DNA from: Cycas panzhihuaensis
Lineage: Eukaryota > Cycadophyta
Direction: 5' to 3'
Assembly: GCA_023213395.1 (NCBI GenBank)
Contig: CM041465.1
Coordinates: 36,091,741-36,155,740 of the forward strand
Length of the DNA: 64,000 bases
The first letter of the stretch is position 1, and each line of letters starts with the position of its first letter. The translations under genes were made by a program, and so were the position numbers. The notes under the pieces were generated by a model. That model ran no database searches. It was not told where the DNA came from and saw only the letters and a program-made list of their open reading frames with translations. Positions 60,487 to 64,000 of the stretch are shown piece after piece.

Positions 60487-61095
60487 TGTATCACTCTAAA
60501 ATATGGTCAAAGTTATAGCATATAAGCATTCAAATGATAGGCCTCTAAACGATTTATTCCAGCAGTTCGACGGAAGTCAATTCTGGCATCCCTATCAAAA
60601 GTTATGACCATTTAAAGATAGCTCACCGCTTTTTGAGAAGTCAGTGGGCTTCTCATGATTATGTTGAGCGCACTCCTCCCTGCTCTGGCCGACTTCATTT
60701 TGTCCTAGTTTATGCGCCTATATATAGGGACTTTGAGATCATTTGAGATTATCCATTCGTGAAGCTCTCTTCTCTTCATTTTCTACCAAGGCAAGTGCAT
60801 TTTCGGCCTTAGGTTGCAATTTTGGGAGGATCCACTTGAAGGGTTTGGCGATCGTGTGGCGGGCGAGATAGGTACTCTGTTGGAGCTCTACTTATAATTT
60901 GTGCCTTCTTGTATTGTATTTTATATTTAACCTATAATTGAAGATATACTTTTGGATCAAAAGGTGTTTGCCATTTGTGAATTTGATAATTTGGATTTAG
61001 CATTTGTGGACCTTGTTCTCTATTATTGCTCTGTGTCTGTGAATTTGCCCTACTCTGCTCGATTTTCTGTCCAATTGGGTAAAGGACTCGCTACA
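60487..61095 (+). repeat. Element C 5' LTR
   Basis: 609 bp with TGTA...TACA termini, ending 2 nt before the primer site. The left limit is set by the start of TGTATCACTC where D-like leader sequence stops. No partner LTR is in view. Confidence 0.8.
60718..60728 (+). promoter_or_regulatory. Putative TATA box in element C LTR
   Basis: CTATATATAGG stands in a GC-richer stretch, about 370 bp before the LTR end. It is a strong TATA match. Confidence 0.6.
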
Positions 61096-61097
61096 AG

Positions 61098-61109
61098 TGG
61101 TATCAGAGC
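61098..61109 (+). other. Element C primer-binding site (tRNA-iMet)
   Basis: TGGTATCAGAGC, perfect match, 2 nt after the LTR end. Confidence 0.95.
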
Positions 61110-61230
61110 TTCGTTCTAAAGCGGGAAATTTTCATGAGGGGAAGGAAATTTTGACCCACCCTCCCACCCTAGCAATTCAGAAAGGACCAAGACGGAATTA
61201 AGATATAGAAAAATCAGCCCATAAAACAAA

Positions 61231-62244
61231 ATGCCGAGGTCCCACAACTCAGAAGAACAAGCAGTAGAAACCTTGACAGCGGTCATGGAAGAACTTTCAC
61301 AACAAATTAGGAACTTAAACGGAAGATTGGATAAACAAGAGATAGCTCATCTGAAAATAGAACAGGATTCAGATCAAGAAACTGATCAGGGAAACCCAGA
61401 AAGTAGGTTTAAGGAAGGAATTATTTTTCAGCGAAGAAATGTAAATCAAGGAGGACCAAAGATCACATTAGAAAAATTCGATCTAGAAAAAACACGGGAC
61501 ATAAGAGCATGGCTACTTCAAATGGAAACATACTTCGCAGTAAACAAAACACCAAGCATAGATATGGTGCCCATTGCCTCCTTACATCTCTATGGACGAG
61601 CCTTGAATTGGTATTATTGGTGGAAAAAGATGTAAGGACCTCAGCAAGAGGAATGGAGAAATTTCAGAGTAGCTATCATCAACCAATATGAAGACTCTTG
61701 GTCTATGAATTACTTCGCACAATTGACAAGACTGCAGCAGACAGGATCAGTTCGCGAATATATGAAACAATTTTAGATGTTACAATGTATGGTTACATCA
61801 AACATTCCTCAGGAATGTCTAAGGGAGACATATATAAGCTGGCTCAAGGCCCCCATCAGATTCCGGGTATTAGCACAGCAACATGGAGCATTAGAAGATA
61901 TCATAAACCATGCTCGATGTGTCGAAGCTGAACTTAAAGAAACCATGCCTACCTTCGTGCGTAGAATGGATTTTGCTCCACCATCTAACACGAACTGGCA
62001 GAGGTCAGGAGTTAAATCAGACGCTCCACTTGCAATCAAGAATACAACGGAAAACTCCACGCGACAAGAACACATACAGAAAGGTACTTGTTTCAAATGC
62101 GGAGGGAAATGGAATCGAGAGCACCAATGTCCGGAAAGAAGGTATTTATCTTTGAATAATGAAGAACCGGAGATACCGAACAAATGTAAGAAGATACGGC
62201 CCCAGATCAAGAAGATAACAATGAACAGGACAAAGTTGAACTAG
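61231..62244 (+). pseudogene. Element C gag
   Basis: One reading frame starting MPRSHNSEEQAVET at 61231, with in-frame stops at 61633-61635 (TAA) and 61774-61776 (TAG). The N-terminus has a coiled-coil-like stretch (MEELSQQIRNLNGRLDKQE). The core reads DIRAWLLQMETYFAV, then YGRALNWYYWW. The zinc knuckle near 62086-62130 is CFKCGGKWNREHQC, the CX2CX3W...HXC form common in plant Ty3/gypsy gag. It binds and packages element RNA. Confidence 0.92.
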
Positions 62245-62640
62245 ATGAACTACTAGAAGTCGATACAGAAAATGTTCAAATATCTCTGCAAGCCATAACA
62301 GGTCAAAGCACGGCACCTCAAACACTACGATTTGAAGGGATGCTGAAAGGAGCCCCAATAGCGGTGTTAGTAGATAGTGGGAACATGCATAATTTTATCA
62401 ACAGACCAACAACCCAAAAGCTGGGAATCAAGGTGGAACCATTAAAAACCTTCCAGGTCTCAATTGCTAACGGGAAGACGGCACCTTGCAGAGGATTCTG
62501 CAGAAACATCAACCTGAAAATTGGTGAGTACCCACTGACATCCAATATGTTTGCAATGCAGATAGGAGGCGTTGATATAGTCCTAGGGGTACAGTGGTTA
62601 CAAACCTTAGGAAATATAGTCACCAACTACATGACCAGAG
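62245..62640 (+). pseudogene. Element C aspartic protease
   Basis: In a different frame from gag, with a frameshift near 62200. The catalytic loop AVLVDSGNMHNFIN is at about 62360-62400 with an intact DSG triad. The end block GGVDIVLGVQWLQTLGNI is at about 62567-62620. It is fused in frame to RT as usual for the family. Confidence 0.92.
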
Positions 62641-63640
62641 TCATGTGCTTCCGAATAAACGACACCAAATACATACTATGGGGACCTAAATATCCACCGA
62701 CACAATTAGTGTCATCTCACAGAATGGAAAGAATCATGCGGAAGAAAGCACCCACATATATAGTGTCATGCCACAAGATAGAAATCCAAGAAATTCCAAT
62801 GGATATACATTACATCTTGGACGAATATAAACAAGTATTCGAAGAACTAAAAGGATTACCGCTAGCAAGAGAAATTCAGCACGCGATTGATTTAGTTCTA
62901 GGAGCAGCACTAGTGAACATAAGGCCATACAGGCATCCATACCACATGAGGAAAGAGATCGAGAACATAACTAGAGAATTACTTGCACACGGCCATATTC
63001 AGACTAGCATAAGCCCGTTTGCATCCCCAGTGGTGGTTAGCCCTAAGAAAGATGGCACAATCAGGATGTGCGTAGATTACAGGGGATTGAACAAGTTGAC
63101 TGTAAAAATAGATATCCTATCCCCAGGATCGATGACCTACTAGATGAAATACATGGAGCGCAATACTTCTCCAAGATAGACCTCTGATCGGGTTACCATC
63201 AAATTCGGGTAAAAGAGGGGGACGTCCACAAGACAGCATTCAGAACTCATGAGGGACTGTTCGAATTCAAAGTGATGCCATTTGGTCTAACCAACACTCC
63301 AGCAACATTCCAGGCCACTATGAACTCCACATTTAAGGAATGTTTGAGGAAATTCGTACTAATCTTTTTTGATGATATCCTCATTTACAGCAAAACATGG
63401 AGAGAACATTTGGAACACCTGAGATTAGCCCTAGAAATTTTAGCAAAAGGTTTATTCTTTGCAAACAAAAAAAAATGTTCTTTTGGCCAACAGAACTCGA
63501 ATACCCTACCATATCATTACTCCAAATGGAATCAAGGTCGACCCCAAGAAGGTCCAAGCAATAATAGAATGGCGACCAAAGAATGTCACGGAGTTCGTAG
63601 CTTCCTTGAGCGGTAGGATACCTCAGGAAATTCATAAGAG
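62641..63640 (+). pseudogene. Element C reverse transcriptase
   Basis: Lead-in EELKGLPLAREIQHAIDL near 62840. Blocks: [48 protein letters not shown] frameshift follows near 63110, then YFSKIDL, a TGA stop at 63184-63186, then [25 protein letters not shown] and the catalytic [14 protein letters not shown] near 63360-63395. A second frameshift near 63480 precedes [20 protein letters not shown]. Confidence 0.93.
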
Positions 63641-64000
63641 GATATGCTAACATAGTAGCTCCACTTACAGATCTAATAAAAAAGGATGCTTTCACATGGA
63701 ACGAAATGGCCAACAAAGCCTTTGAAGAACTAAAAAGCACACTGGTAAGTGCCCCGGTTTAGCGGTCCAGACTTCTCAAAACCATTCATCTTGGAATGCG
63801 ATGCTTGAGGGTTTGGCATAGGAGGCCCTATTACAAGACGAAAGACCGATAGCGTTTAGAGTAGGAAATTGAATAATAGAGAAAAGTTAAAGCCCATCTA
63901 TGATAAGGAGATGCTAGCCATAATGCACACGATCAACCAGTGGAGACAGTATTTACTAGGCAGTTCCTTCCAGGTACGAACGGACCATGACAGTCTCAAA
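63600..64000 (+). pseudogene. Element C RNase H, partial at window edge
   Basis: Reads IVAPLTDLIKKDAFTWNEMA, then FEELKSTLVSAPV, then after a frameshift near 63760 FILECDA with the first catalytic Asp. The GGPITRRKTD-like region and RTDHDSLK at the last bases follow, the TDH block. It continues past the window. Confidence 0.85.

Larger units (their letters stand above)
60487..64000 (+). mobile_element. Element C: Ty3/gypsy LTR retrotransposon (plus strand), cut by window edge
   Basis: 5' LTR 60487-61095 (TGTA...TACA), a perfect primer site, gag, protease, RT and the start of RNase H. Integrase and 3' LTR lie outside. RT is clearly Ty3/gypsy. There are two in-frame stops in gag, one in RT, and frameshifts near 62200, 63110 and 63480. 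Codon and base use is less AT-rich than in the other elements, which suits a younger insertion. Confidence 0.93.

Noticed and set aside
61809-62940. Minus-strand open frames of 68-133 codons opposite element C gag and pol
   Set aside because: Shadows of well-supported plus-strand gag, protease and RT.

Overview
This window looks like intergenic DNA from a plant nuclear genome, most likely a flowering plant with a large, repeat-rich genome. It is very AT-rich. Almost all of it is LTR retrotransposons of the plant Ty3/gypsy and Ty1/copia types, primed by initiator-Met tRNA in most cases. I found no host gene, tRNA, rRNA or organelle insert. The species cannot be named from the sequence.

The main structure is a nest. 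An old plus-strand Ty3/gypsy element (F) is cut into six pieces: protease 4032-4269, reverse transcriptase 11249-12012 and 28932-29222, RNase H 29223-29445, 31948-31983 and 46207-46420, and integrase 46560-47340. Four elements interrupt it. A (4275-11243, minus, Ty3/gypsy) has TSD GATTG on both sides. E (12013-28926, non-coding LTR element) has TSD ATCTT/GTCTT and itself holds D (12293-18804, minus, chromovirus, TSD ACTTA) and B (19186-25899, plus, Ty3/gypsy, TSD CAAAT). K (29451-31942, gag-only LTR element) has TSD AACTT. L (31989-46201, minus, Tat/Ogre-like with 2.4-kb LTRs) has TSD CATAC/CACAC.

To the right of F lies H (48096 to at least 60486, minus, chromovirus related to D). It carries an inserted Ty1/copia element G (53284-59636, minus) and, at its far end, element C (60487 to the window edge, plus, Ty3/gypsy; 5' LTR, gag, protease, RT and the start of RNase H visible).

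The left 4 kb holds a candidate LTR (1873-2225), a 650-bp compound TA/TG/CA microsatellite and a 727-bp foldback element with long inverted-repeat arms.

Every coding region carries stops, frameshifts or active-site changes, so all are annotated as pseudogenes. By LTR divergence judged by eye, B is the youngest complete element, A, D and L are intermediate, and E is oldest among those with two LTRs. The most unusual object is L. It has an archaeal-type RNase H downstream of the integrase instead of before it, no room for gag and protease, two tandem-repeat arrays beside its 3' LTR, and a plant-mobile-domain-like coding region on the opposite strand.
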